Of a stretch of DNA of 64,000 bases, positions 21,184-32,840 are shown piece by piece (the first letter of the stretch is position 1; each line of letters opens with the position of its first letter). The notes beneath the pieces were generated by a model, which ran no database searches, had not been told where the DNA came from, and saw only the letters and a list, made by a program, of their open reading frames with translations. This DNA is from Hymenopus coronatus (taxonomy: Eukaryota > Arthropoda > Insecta > Mantodea > Hymenopodidae), in the NCBI GenBank assembly GCA_030762935.1, contig CM060899.1:66762501-66826500 (forward strand), read 5' to 3'. Position numbers and translations under genes: made by a program.

Positions 21184-22036
21184 TCTGATGTGTACCATTC
21201 ACATGACTTTCTCCATATCCCTGCAACAAATAATTCTTAAAAAGCTTATACTTCTATTTACTTTTTGCTATTCAGAAACAATTAGCAGAAATAGTCTTAT
21301 TACTCGCTTCCTTTTAAGTAGAAGCGAAATAAGGGACAACCGTAGGTTAAAGTGATAGTCAAAAGCTGGTTGCTATGTCAATGAAGTTCCTTTGTTTATA
21401 TGGATAGGAGTTGACAAGTTCCTGTATGAGAAAAGTATACGTTTTTCATAGCAGAAACCAAAAATAAGGAATGTAACAAAAACGACGAACTCCACGAAAA
21501 AAATGTATATAACATAAATTGTGTGTTTTAAAGTGCTCTACATTTTTTGTGTAGTAAGTTTTTGTCCATCTCTTACGGTTTAGTAGTCATTCAAAATTTA
21601 GTAAAATTCATCCAGAATAAACTACTCTTCAGAGGCTATTCCCAGAAAATTCAAGATATACATTTCATTTGTCAGGTAAATATGTCTAATATCCGAAATT
21701 TTAATCAAAATCGTTAGAGCCATTTTTGAGAAAATCAAAATTTTCGAAAAAAGTTCCATGTAAAGGGTAGTTGGGGGTGGGGGGATTTTTCTATAAATCT
21801 TCGTGTCGCATCCCTGAAAGATACTAAACTTAAATACCAAGTTTGGTATTTTACCGACTTTTCGTTTTTGAGTTATCGTGTTCACGGACACACACACGGA
21901 CCTTTTTTTGAAAATGCTTTTTTTGGATATTGGGGACCCTAAAACATATATTTCCGGTGAAATCTCAGTATCGAATTTTTGGTGGAGTGCAATACTTTCT
22001 CTATACACTATGTACATAGTACGTATGGAGAAAGTA
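21184..22036 (+). mobile_element. Family H, complete forward copy nested in the TIR transposon
   Basis: Starts TCTGATGTGTACCATTCAC and ends with the hairpin ACTATGTACATAGTACGTATG..GAGAAAGT, followed by AAAAAT. Because the host transposon is intact on both sides, these boundaries are the best definition of the element ends. It has only a very short CA tract. Confidence 0.95.
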
Positions 22037-22110
22037 AAAATGAGATGTTTCCGCCCATTAGTTTGCAACTTATGGACTGTTAAATAGTGTATACATTTTT
22101 GGACCACTCT

Positions 22111-22754
22111 TAATCTGGAACTCGAAGAAAATCACGTGTGTCTTACCACACCTGAGAAAGATTCCATGCCACCCACATCTCCACACCATACCCTAAATAG
22201 CCTAACCAGCACGCGGAGTACAAACCCGGAACCTCCAAAGTTACCGCACCAAGCCGTAGACTTATTGTACGTGTGTGCATGGTTGAATGTAGGATGAGAA
22301 CAAATTCTTGTTTTTGTAAGTAAGTGAGAACATTATAATCATTCTCTCTAGCTTGTCCTCTAAGGGTCTTAGCAAAGAACTTTTGTGTGAAAGGTCCTGA
22401 CATTACTGTTAACAATTCTCATTGAAATACTGTTATAATTAACATTAGGTATAGTATGATTTTTGTCCGTCCGTCCGAGATCTGGTAGACTCGTGATGAG
22501 CCTAGATATAATTTCTGTGTACCTACCTTGGTAAGGGCTTAACCACAGGAATGAGGTGGATGGTACAGGTTTGGTGATATGTGAGGTTTCTGGTGATGAT
22601 GTTAAGGAGGTATCGCTAGATAGGCTCCTCGAACGGTTGCATTTTTATGAAGCATCATCCTTTTCCTCTGTTCCGCTGGTGTTTAGTCTGATTAAAATTA
22701 TTTTTGTTAGAGAATTTTGATTGACCACACCCAATGTTGGGAGGCGGGAGTAAT
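22111..22754. other. Unassigned stretch; possible decayed SINE at about 22140-22265
   Basis: The minus strand 22265-22140 has a tRNA-like layout (GGTGCGGTAACTTTGG, then GGTTTGTACTCC). The B box is imperfect. The rest shows no match. Confidence 0.35.
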
Positions 22755-23275
22755 TAGGCTAATTTTGCTTTTGGCTGGTTTGAAGCCGTTGTCTGTATCG
22801 GCGTTCAGTAGGTAAGTACACCCCCAGCGATCTTACAAGTGCGTTCGCATGTTCGCCCAATCTGGCGTAGAATTTCTGAGCCCGGCGCCTAATTACATCC
22901 TCCACATATGGGAGGCCCGAAGCGTCATATAGTATTCTCAGCGGGAAACGTCGAACATACAGAATAGATTGACCGGAATCCTCTATTCTGTATCCACTGT
23001 AACAAGAGAACCCAGGAGCCTGCTGCCATGCCCCACACTTCGCAGGCATAGAGCATCAGAGGGACTATGAGCGCCTTGAAAAGACGTAACTTTAAGTGGA
23101 TCGGCATTTGGGAGGCCAAAACAGGGTAAAGGGCGGCCTTTAGATCTGTCCGACGTTCCCCGCAATTGTTCACGAAAAGTTAGGCCCTTATCAAGAGTGA
23201 CGCCTAGGCATTTAATGGAATTTCCCCACTTTATTCTCTGGCTTTGGTAGGAGAAGTTAGGTATCTGGGATGATT
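22755..23275 (-). pseudogene. Non-LTR retrotransposon (Jockey-like) RT C-terminal fragment
   Basis: Frames on the minus strand give IKCLGVTLDKGLTFREQL, ALYPVLASQMPIHLKLRL, FKALIVPLMLYACEVWGMAA, LLQWIQNRGFRSI, then YVEDVIRRRAQKFYARL and a basic C-terminus. This is the thumb region and post-RT part of Jockey-clade LINE ORF2 (YLGVxLDxxLxW, LIRPxLxYAxPVWG, A/EKFYxRL). At least three frames are needed, and the endonuclease and catalytic FxDD are missing, so it is a dead 5'-truncated copy. Confidence 0.85.
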
Positions 23276-24029
23276 TTTGTGATCCCTCACTGCCGCTTAC
23301 AATGCCCTCTCTCCCACCACTGACAAAAATTTCGCGTTGCGCATGCGTGTCTGATGTCACATGGACATGCGGGAGAAGGGAGAATATCTTAATCCTTTGT
23401 TGCATGAATTTTTTTGTCACATATGCCATTCTTCCTCTAATTCACAAAATGTTTATTTATATCCCTTTCACAGGCACCACAACTAGTGTACCGGGTCGGA
23501 TAATATTTCTAATTGTTTCAATACATACTATAAAAGGTATTAAAGCACGAACCGCCGTGATCATTAGTGCAATACGAAATGGACCGGTCAGCCATTCAAA
23601 GCGAGTTCGAGTCCCAGTGACTGCAGTCAAATATGCCTATGGTAAGGATGGGGAGGGCCCAAGTAAAATAACTGCTTGGATGCTGACATTTGAGTACGGT
23701 TGCATGGATTTCGCTCTTTTTTTTTTATAAAAAAAAACTGCAGCTTTATTGCAAAAATATTAATAATTTTACAATATAAAAACATATAACTATGTGAGTT
23801 TTATTGTTGAATGTTAGAGTAATACGAAATTAAAAAGAAATTCCACTAAAAATACTAAATATTTGATTAAACTTCTTTGTTACATAAGAGAACACCATGT
23901 AATAAAGAGTTAATCAGCAATAGTTGCACCCAAAGCGTTCTGCGCATCTTTTTCTTTATCTTGACAGCGTATATCAATCTCGGTATATTCATCATGCTAT
24001 TGATATAGGCTATAAAAGGTGAACCTCAC
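23276..24029. other. Unassigned intronic stretch with a tRNA-like patch
   Basis: Plus-strand GCGAGTTCGAGTCCCAGTG (about 23599-23617) looks like a SINE B box followed by a GC-richer body to 23700 and an A/T run. 23740-24000 is AT-rich intron next to the exon donor. Confidence 0.4.
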
Positions 24030-24163
24030 CTGTTCTCCATTGATAAACCACATTAACTGCGCCGCTGGCTTAGACCGTCCCGATGTACAATTGACTCGAA
24101 CAGTATCGCCAATCTGGTAGCGAGGACGCCCTCCAGTAATCCTTGGGCCTTCCTCAGGTAGTG
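24030..24163 (-). CDS. Internal exon, Beat-like immunoglobulin domain (N-terminal part)
   Basis: The minus strand reads a polypyrimidine-rich acceptor ending TGTTGCAG, a 134-bp open exon, and a donor CAG/GTGAGG. The frame gives LPEEGPRITGGRPRYQ, then IGDTVRVNCTS and AAQLMWFINGEQ. A PRITG start, an Ig B-strand cysteine in VNCTS and the C-strand tryptophan in LMWF about 14 residues later match the membrane-proximal Ig domain of the insect Beat (beaten path) family. These are secreted or membrane-anchored proteins that bind Sidestep-type receptors in axon guidance. The exon begins in phase 1 and ends in phase 0, so it joins in frame to the exon at 11179-11443. The flanks are repeat DNA. The paralogue cannot be told from this much sequence. 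Family assignment is from recalled motif similarity; splice sites and frame are read directly. Confidence 0.85.
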
Positions 24164-24249
24164 CTGCAACAGACAACAATGTTAAATAGTACAATACTCA
24201 TTACCATAACTTACAGATAGTTTAGAGAAGAAGGTAGAAATAATAAACA

Positions 24250-25090
24250 TCTGATGTGTTCCATTCACATGACTTTCTCTACATATCTGTAACAAATTAT
24301 TGTTAAAAAGCTTATGCTACTATTAACTTCATGCTAATAGAGAAAAAATTAGTAAAAATAGTCTTATAACTTGCTTCCTTGAAGTAGAAGCGAAATAATG
24401 AAGTACCATAGGTCAAATTGATAGTCAAAAGCTGGTTGCTATATGACTGAGGATCCTTTGTATGAACAAGAATTGACGAATTCCTGTATGAGAAAAGTAC
24501 AAGTTTTTAACCCTGAAACCAAAAAAAAGGGAATATCTAAAAAACGATCAACGCCACGACAAAATGTATAGAACATAAATTGTGTGTTTTAATGTGCTCT
24601 ACATTTTTTTGTGTGGTACGTTTTTGTCCATCTCATACAGTTTAGCAGTTATGCACAATCCCGTAAAATTGATACCGAATAAAGTAGTCTTCAGAGGCTA
24701 TTCCCTGAAAATTCAAGATATACATTTTATTTGTTAGGTAAATAGCTTTAATATACGATATTTTAATCAAAATCGTTAGAAACATTTTTAAGAAAATCAC
24801 CATTTTTTTAAAAAAGTTCCATGTAAAGGGTAGTTGGGGGTGGGAAGATTTGCTTGAAAATCTTCGTGTTGCATCCTTGGAGAATACTAAACTTAAATAC
24901 CAAGTTTGGTATTCAACGGTCTTTTCGTTTTTAGCTATACTGTCCACAGGCAAGCACACGAGCAAACACATGGACATTTTTCCAAAAATATTTTTTTTTT
25001 GATTCAGGAGTACCCAAAATATGTATTTCCGGTGAAATTTCGCTATCGAATTTTTGGGTGGAATACAATACATAGTACGTGTAGAGAAAT
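24250..25090 (+). mobile_element. Family H, complete forward copy
   Basis: TCTGATGTGTTCCATTCAC start and CGTGTAGAGAAAT end. The outer hairpin arm is lost (ACAATACATAGTACGTG). Confidence 0.9.
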
Positions 25091-25375
25091 TAATAGTTAT
25101 TATTCACCAATACTATTATGTATTGGTTTAAGTACTATGCTACTGTTCATTTATTGAATTTCAAAGTGCATAAAATCCTATTTCACCCGAAGATATATTA
25201 GGCTTATAGTTATACAAATACATTTACAGCAATATAAAGTATATCAACCATAGCTATATGCAGGTCATACTAGAGAAAGAAAATAAGATATATACTGTAT
25301 ATTATAACAAGGAACACCATAACGTTTTATAAATAGAACATAACAACTTTTGGAATTCCCTAGAGCAGCATTTTA
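25091..25375. other. Unassigned AT-rich spacer
   Basis: No match was found. Confidence 0.4.
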
Positions 25376-25880
25376 ACTTTCTCTACACGTAATATGTACA
25401 TAGTGTATAGAGAAGGTATTGCATTCCACCCAAAAATTGGATACCGAGATTTCACCGGAAATACATTTTTTGGGTCCCCCTGAATCCAAAAAAGAGCGTT
25501 TTTGGAAAAAGGTCCGTGTGTGTGCGCGCGCGTGCGTGCGCGTGTGTGTGTGGATAGCATATCTCAAAAACGAAAAGACCGTTAAATACCAAACCCCCAC
25601 CCCAAATAACCCTTTATATGGAAAACATTCCAAAAATTTTGATTTTTTCAAAAATGGCTCAAACAATTTTGATTAAAATCTCTAATATTTAAGATATTTT
25701 ATATGCCAAATAATGTGTATATCTTGAATTTTCTGGGAATAGCCTCTAAAGACCTCTTTATTATGGATGATTTTTATTGAAAGTAAAGGATAGAAAATAT
25801 CTTACTATACAAAAAATGTAGATCGCGATAAAACACACAATTTATGTAACATACATTTTTTTCGTGGAGTTGATCGTTTT
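25376..25880 (-). mobile_element. Family H, reverse copy truncated by its neighbour
   Basis: Complete hairpin ACGTAATATGTACATAGTG. It stops at GGAGTTGATCGTTTT, directly followed by the next reverse copy. It has a (GT/GC)n tract at 25515-25550. Confidence 0.9.
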
Positions 25881-25881
25881 T

Positions 25882-26752
25882 TACTTTCTCCATACGCACT
25901 ATGTACATAGTGTATAGAGAAAGCATTGCACTCCACCCAAAAATTCGATACCGAGATTTCACCGGAAATATATGTTTTAGGGTCCCCAATATCCAAAAAA
26001 AGCATTTTCACAAAAAGGTCCGTGTGTGTGTGTGTGTGTCCGTGTGTCTGTGAATACGATAACTCAAAAACGAAAAGTCCGTAAAATACCAAACTTGGTA
26101 TTTAAGTTTAGTATCTTCCAGGGATGCGACAGGAAGATGTTGAGAAAAATCCCCCCACCTCCAACTACCCTTTACATGGAACTTTTTTCGAACATTTTGA
26201 TTTTCTCAAAAATGGCTCTAACGATTTTGATTAAAATTTCGAATATTAAACATATTTACCTGACAAATGAAATGTATATCTTGAATTTTCTGGGAATAGC
26301 CTCTGAAGAGTAATTTATTCTGGATGAATTTTACTAAATTTTGAATAACTGCTAAACCGTAAGAGATGGACAAAAACTTACTACACAGAAAATGTAGAAA
26401 ACATTAAAACACACACTTTATGTTATATACATTTTTTTCGTGGAGTTCGTCGTTTTTGTGACATTCCTTATTTTTGGTTTCTGCTATGAAAAACGTATAC
26501 TTTTCTCATACTGGAACTTGTCAAATCACCTCCATATAAACAAAGGAACTTCATTGACATAGCAACCAGCTTTTGACTATCACTTTAACCTACGGTTGTC
26601 CCTTATTTCGCTTCTACTTACAAGGATGCGAGTAATAAGACTATTTCTGTTAATTTTTTCTCGATTAGCATGAAGTAAATAGAAGCATAAGCTTTTTATC
26701 AATAATTTGTTGCAGAGTTGTAAAGAAAGTCATGTGAATGGAACACATTCGA
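25882..26752 (-). mobile_element. Family H, complete reverse copy
   Basis: ACTTTCTCCATACGCACTAT hairpin start and ATGGAACACATTCGA end. It resembles the subtype at 15511. Confidence 0.93.
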
Positions 26753-27893
26753 TTTTTCTTTACAGAAATTATAAACAGAAGTATATGTGTTGCCTTGCGT
26801 TCATTCCAAGGTAAGTTTTAGCAATGCACATGCGTATAACTCTTTCTATCATTGTTGCTTTTGTTGGTCACGTCTCCAGCCAGCACATTATAAACTTCTT
26901 TATTAAACCTTTTTGCAGTAGAATGTACACATGTTCTTAATTTATTTACACGTTAACCAATTCAGCAATAACAATTAACAGTTAAATGTTTGTTTTAAGC
27001 TATTTAGCCAAATAAAGTTCAAGATATTAATAAAATTACAAAATAAAAACCTTTTATCTTGTGGCCTTAATATTGCCACAAGACTCATCCGTCAATCGTT
27101 ATATCCACTGACTACTTCCATTTGTTTCTTCTTTCATAATAGTTATTTATGATACAAGAGTTAAAAGTGTAGTTTTTTTTGCGAGAAGGAAAGTTTGCGT
27201 AACGAGGTCGTAAGGCCGAGCAAAATAAAAACACCTTTAACTTGAGTGGCATACACTATTTTTTAACAGCACAATATTTCAAGATTTATCAATAAATTTA
27301 TAATATAAGGATCAACATTCCTTTTTTTCAAGGAATAGTACGTTTTCCTATCGCTTGGTGGCGTGTGTGTATGTGGGAATCGAATTCTATCGATATAGAT
27401 TGGTAATCGCTGTAGCAATGCCAGTTATTTACTCTTTACCATAGATATTATAAATTAACAATTCCATTGTATTGCTATTAAATGATAAACTAGAGTATGT
27501 TACAACAAAATACCCAGCAAACACGTTTTATATGCTTCAAGTTGCCAATCGAAGAAAACTGTTGTCTAGTTGAGCATGTTTAGACACGAGAACGGACTAG
27601 TAAAGAAGGCGGTGGTACTATTATTGACTTTTTTTTCTGAGGAACATGACCTCATTTATTTTTATACAGATAAATAACAGAAAACAAACATACACAATTC
27701 TTATTAATACTAGGTAGCATTAACTTCTTAACTATGCAATTATGATGAAAGTGTGCTATTTATTGTACAATTATTACTATTGGAAATGTTGATTCCTTCT
27801 ATATAAAGCATACAGTGAGTAACAAAACTTAAGTTGGTAGCATTGGAGTGTTATAAATATTTTATAAATCTAGAGTTATAAAGAACAATTTTT
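26753..27893. other. Unassigned AT-rich stretch
   Basis: About 1.1 kb without a coding frame above background. A block around 27170-27235 (GAAAGTTTGCGTAACGAGG, TAAGGCCGAGC) looks like a repeat end, but no second copy is in the window. Confidence 0.4.
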
Positions 27894-28678
27894 ATTTTCT
27901 CTACACCTACTATGTACATAGTGTATAAAGAAGGTATTGCACTCCACCCAAAATTCGATACCGAAATATATGTTTTAGGGTCCCCTGTATCCAAAAAAAG
28001 TATTTTCAGACAAAGGTCCGTGGTGCGTGTGTCCGTGTGTCTGTGAGCACGATAACTCAAAAACGAAAAGTCGGTAAAACACCAAACTTGGTATTTAAGT
28101 TTAGTATCTTCCAGGGATGCGACACGAAGATTTTGAGAGAAATCCCCCCAGCCCCAACTACCTTTTACATGGAACTTTTTTCGAAAATTTTGATTTTCTC
28201 AAAAATGGCTCTAACGATTTTGATTAAAATATCATATATTACTTTACTCTGAATGCATTTTACGGAATTTTGAATAACTGCTAAACCGTAAGAGATGGAA
28301 AAAATGTAGAGCACGAAAAATGTAGAGCACGTTAAAACACACAATTTATGTTATATACATTTTGTCGTGGATTTCATCGTTTTTGAGACATTCGTTGTTT
28401 TTGGTTTCTGCTTTGAAAAACTTATACTTTTCTCATACAGGAATTTGTCAACTCCTGTCCATACAAACAAAGGAACTTCAGTCACAAAGCAACCAGCTTT
28501 TGACTGTCACTTTAACCTATGTTACTCCTTTATTTCGCGTCTACTTACAAGGAAACAAGTAATAAGACTGTTTCTACTATTTTTTTTCTCGATTAGCATT
28601 AAGTAAATAGAAGCATAAGCTTTTTAACAATAATTTGTTGCAGAGATGTAGAGCAAGTCATGTGAAGAACACATCAGA
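27894..28678 (-). mobile_element. Family H, reverse copy with internal deletion
   Basis: Hairpin CCTACTATGTACATAGTG and end TGAAGAACACATCAGA. The segment covering the GACAAATAAAATGTATATC block is missing near 28240. Confidence 0.9.
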
Positions 28679-29570
28679 TTTTTAGTTGGAGTGTTTTGTG
28701 TTAGGAAGCTTAGTTAACAGTGTCTGTCTAAAAACGATATTTTCACGTTGCTAATGCATTCGGGTGACCTCGGAAGCTAATATTTGTAATGATAAAGCTG
28801 CCAGATTGCCTTATGATTTATAATTTAATTGCACGCTAATTGCTTTAAACCACATATATACCTGTCAACTTGTTCTTGAAGGTCTTTCATTAAAAACAGC
28901 TTCATTAAGTTGAATGAAGGTGTTCTTAAAGGCTGTGAAAAGGCAAAGTTCGTGCTGACGTCTTTCAGCTTGTGTTGATGAAGCGAGTCTTTGATGCCAC
29001 TTGGTATACACCATACCCAGATCTCAGTCCTAAAGTGAATACACACCGAAATAATTACAGGTTGTTTCAAAACGACACCAAACGAAGATAGCAGTCGATT
29101 AGTTTACAGTTTGACTTGTCCGAAACTTGATGTTGCAACTTTCAATCTCTTCTATTTAAAGTTTTATGTGCGTTTAAAAATCGCACACATTTGGGATTAA
29201 GCAGCGAAGGAGCAACGGTTATCATAAGTCACGTAAACAACCTTAGAACGTGTTATACGAAACGCATAACAAAACCCACATGCTACGTTTTCCATTAGTA
29301 AGGTGACCTGTGCCGCGCCGGCGTCTCTATCAAACCACGTGACTGGGACCTTCGCTACCAACCAGCATCCCTCTTGGAGTAGGCCAGGCACGTGCCATTT
29401 GGTTATGTATGACTGCTTAATCCATGGTGATTTTATGGCAGTTTATGTATGTGCTGAATTTGAGCTGAAAATTATATTCACGTATCACGTACGGTATGAT
29501 CAACAAGATCCAAATCTTCCTTTGTATATGAAGAATTTTATTAGCATTAGAATGTGGATTTGATCCTATT
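28679..29570. other. Unassigned stretch
   Basis: Mixed base composition with short frames on both strands (28825-29070 minus, 29303-29563 plus). None shows a domain or paired splice context, so no gene is called. Confidence 0.4.
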
Positions 29571-29984
29571 AGAATTTTGCATAATTGGAAAACCGTAAGA
29601 GATACTCAAATATTACATAACAAAGTGTAAAATTCGTTAAAACATTCAATTTATGTTGTATACATTTTTTCATGGATTTGGCTGTTTTTGAGATATTCCT
29701 TGTTATTAGTTTCAGTTTTCGAATACTTATACTTTTCTCATACGAGAAATTGACAAGTCCTGGCCATACAAACAAAGGAACTTGAATAGCATAGCAACCA
29801 GCTTTTAAAATATTTGATTATCGCTTTAGCCTAGTGTATTCCGTTTTTTCCCAAGAAAGCAAGTAATAAGACAATTTCTGCAAATTTATTGTCTTATAGC
29901 ATGAAATAAATAGAAGAATAAGCTTTTTAACAATACTTTGTTGCAGAGATGTAAAATAAGTCATGAGAATGGAACACATAAGAT
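29571..29984 (-). mobile_element. Family H, reverse 5' half (diverged subtype)
   Basis: AATTTTGCATAATTGGAAAA to GAATGGAACACATAAGA. Confidence 0.85.
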
Positions 29985-30019
29985 GTTTAACCAACATTTT
30001 GCTTCAAGCATAATTAATA

Positions 30020-30345
30020 TATACCGTATGTTCAATGTACATAGTTGATAGAGAAGGTATTTTATTGCATCCAAAATTTCGATACTATGATTTCATTGGA
30101 AACACATGTTTTGAGATACCTGATTCCAAAAAAAAATTCTTAGAAACATGTGTGTGTTGAGTGTGTGTGTAAGTTGTGGGCAGCATAGCTCAAACACGAA
30201 AAGTCGGTTAAACACCAAAATTAGTATTTAAGTTCACTATATTCGAAGGATCCGACACGAAGATTTTCAAGAAAATCTCCCCACTACCAACTACCCTTTT
30301 ACATGGAAAAAGTATCGACATTTTTGATGGCTCTAACGATTTTGA
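30020..30345 (-). mobile_element. Family H, reverse 3' half
   Basis: TATGTTCAATGTACATAG hairpin region to GGCTCTAACGATTTTG. It then joins a mariner fragment. Confidence 0.85.
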
Positions 30346-30349
30346 AGGA

Positions 30350-30770
30350 ATTTTCAGTGAGGAAATGGCGCATAATTTACGAGTAATCAAGGTACGATAA
30401 AGACCGGAGTGGAAGTTCATCAATCGTTATGGAGGAGTTGAAAGGAAATCTTGATAAAAGCATTCAGAAAAACCGGTGTTTCGCTCTGGACACCGTACAT
30501 GACTTTTTCGATGGAAAACATTTCCCAAACAATGAAGACTTCAAAGTGGCAGTGACATCTTGGCTCATATCTTTAGTGGTGAAAGAGTATAACATCGGCA
30601 ATGAAAAACTGGTACCACGTGACAATAAATACCTTGATAGCAATGAAGATTACGCTGAGAAATAGAGTAAAATAATGTTACTTTCTAAATAAAGTTTTGT
30701 GTTGATATCTTTTGTTATTATTTAGTTGTGTCAAACCATCTGCCACTTTCTGGATGACCCTGTATTATGT
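30350..30770 (+). pseudogene. Mariner C-terminal remnant and 3' TIR
   Basis: The plus-strand frame ends FFDGKHFPNNEDFKVAV, TSWLISLVVKEY, NEKLVPRDNKYLDSNEDYAE K and stop. This compares with the usual mariner ending of F..xxxE..V.xYF..., L..R..KCl...GDYVEK. A 3' UTR (AATAAAGTTTTGTGTTGATA) and a terminal CACTTTCTGGATGACCCT follow. The catalytic domain is absent. It is the same family as 1868-2335 and 40205-41190. Confidence 0.8.
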
Positions 30771-31197
30771 TAACTCTTCCGGGACTTACAGTTGGCAGCT
30801 AAGAATAATCTTGAATAAGAGTGGACACTTGGTAGTGTCAGAGTAGCAATTTCTATGTAGAATTTCAGTACAATATATGCTAGTGTTTCTTAAAAGCTAT
30901 GAAATCTATCATATTGAAACTTTTACCACTTATATATCAACCTCTTTGGATTCAAAAACCATAATCAAATCATAAATAAAGTTAATACTTTTTCCTCTAT
31001 TGATGTTCCAATAAACACATCATAGTCAAAAATTGTCACGCATTTCCTTTTTTAGGTACACTATTCTAGAAAACTATAATAGATAGAGATTTGTAGTTTT
31101 TAGTGCATATGCAGAATATACTGCTCTAAACAGTCAGTAAAAGCTTTATATTACACTTTCATGAAATTCCCCTAAGAAATATTTTTATATATAAAAA
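30771..31197. other. Unassigned AT-rich stretch
   Basis: No match was found. Confidence 0.4.
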
Positions 31198-32023
31198 TCT
31201 GATGTGTTCCATTCACATGACTTTCTCTGTCTCTCTGTAACAAATTATTGTTAATAAGCTTATCTTTTATTTATCTCATGTTAATCGAGGAAAATTAGCA
31301 GAAATAGTCTTATTCCTTGCTTTATTGTAAATACAAGCGAAATAAGGGAGTACCGTAGGTTAAAGTGAAAGCCAAAAGCTGGTTGCTATGTGACTGATGT
31401 TCCTTTGTTTGTGTGGACAGGAGTTGACAAATTCCTGTATGAGAAAAGTATGTTTTTCAAAGCTGAAACCAAGAAAAAGGAATATCTCAAAAAGAATCAA
31501 CTCCACGAAAAAAATGTATGTAACAAAAAATGTATGTTTTAACATGCTCTACATTTTTTGTGGGTTAAGTTTTTGTCCATCTCTTACGGTTTAGTAGTTA
31601 TGCATAATTAATCCAGAATAAAGTGGTCTTCAGAGGCTATTCCCAGAAAATTCAAAATATACATTTTATTTGTCAGGTAAATATCTTTAATATATGATAT
31701 TTTAATCAAAATCGTTAGTGCCATTTTTTAGAAAATCAAAAATTTTGAAAAAAGTTCCATGCAAAGGGTAGTTTGGGGTGGGGGGATTTTTCTCAAAATC
31801 TTCGTGTCGCATCCCTGTAAGATACTAAACTTAAATACCAAGTTTGGAATTTTACCGACACACGGACACACTGACACACACACACGGACCTTTTTTGAAA
31901 ATGATTTTTTTAGTTAAAGGGGACCCTAAAACATATATTTCCGGTGAAATCTCGGTATCGAATTTTTTGTGGAGTGCAATACTTTCTCTCTTCACTATGT
32001 ACATAGTGCGTATAGAGAAAGTA
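31198..32023 (+). mobile_element. Family H, complete forward copy
   Basis: TCTGATGTGTTCCATTCAC start and a 3' hairpin CACTATGTACATAGTGCGTA..GAGAAAGT. The next forward copy starts 13 bp later. Confidence 0.93.
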
Positions 32024-32035
32024 AAAATTAAAAAA

Positions 32036-32840
32036 TCTGATGTGTACCATTCACATGAATTTCTCCATATCCTTGCAACTAATAATTCTTAAAAAGCTTA
32101 TACTTCTATTTACTTTATGCTAATCAGAAAAAATTAGCAGAAATAGTCTAATTACTCGCTTCCATGTAAGTAGAAGCGAATTAAGGGACAACCGTAGGTT
32201 AAAGTGATAGTCAAAAGCTGGTTGCTATGTCAATGAAGTTCCTTTGTTTATATGGATAGGAGTTGACAAGTTCCAGTATGAGAAAAGTATACGTTTTTCA
32301 TAGCAGAAACCAAAAATAAGGAATGTCACAAAAACGACGAACTCCACGAAAAAAATGTGTATAACATAAATTATGTGTTTTAATGTGCTCTGCATTTTTT
32401 GTTTAGTAAGTTTTTGTCCATCTCTTACGGTTTAGGAGTTATTCAAAATTTAGTAAAATTCATCCAGAATAAACTACTCTTCAGAGGCTATTCCCAGAAA
32501 ATTCAAGATATACATTTCATTTGTCAGGTAAATGTGTTTAATATCCGAAATTTTAATCAAAATCGATAGAGCCATTTTTGAGAAAATCAAAATTTTCGAA
32601 AAAAGTTCCATGTAAAGGGTAGTTGGGGGTGGGGGGATTTTTCTCAAAATCTTCGTGTCGCATCCTTGGAAGACACTAAACTTAAATACCAAGTTTGGTA
32701 TTTTACCGACTTTTCGTTTTTGAGTTATCGTGTTCACAGACACACGGACATATATTTGCGGTGAAATCTCAGTATCGAATTTTTGGTGGAGTGCAATACT
32801 TTCTCTATACACTATGTACATAATGCGTATGGAGAAAGTA
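32036..32840 (+). mobile_element. Family H, forward copy (tandem partner, deletion at the CA tract)
   Basis: TCTGATGTGTACCATTCAC start. CACACGGACATATATTTGCG shows loss of the CA tract and about 50 bp after it. The 3' hairpin is intact. Confidence 0.93.

Larger units (their letters stand above)
19992..22110 (-). mobile_element. Tc1/mariner-superfamily transposon with about 70-bp TIRs, nested H copy
   Basis: The left end (AGGGTGGTCTAAAAATATAT, 19992-20011) and the reverse complement of the right end (AGAGTGGTCCAAAAATGTAT, from 22110) match for about 70 bp, including TTGCAAACTAAT and GGCGGAAA. The transposase pseudogene lies at about 20100-21043. A complete forward family H copy (21184-22036) sits between it and the right TIR. 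The flanks suggest a TA target. Confidence 0.88.
11444..24029 (-). other. Intron of the Beat-like gene, about 12.6 kb
   Basis: Bounded by the donor at 24029-24028 (GT on the minus strand) and the acceptor AG at 11445-11444. Phase 0 on both sides. It holds at least nine family H pieces, three SINE insertions, a mariner remnant, a TIR transposon with a nested H copy and a LINE fragment. The assumption is that no further exon lies between; none was seen, and the joined reading frame forms a sensible Ig domain. Confidence 0.7.

Noticed and set aside
29197..29563. Frames on both strands in moderate-GC DNA as a possible exon
   Set aside because: No domain, no coherent splice sites, frames overlap on opposite strands.
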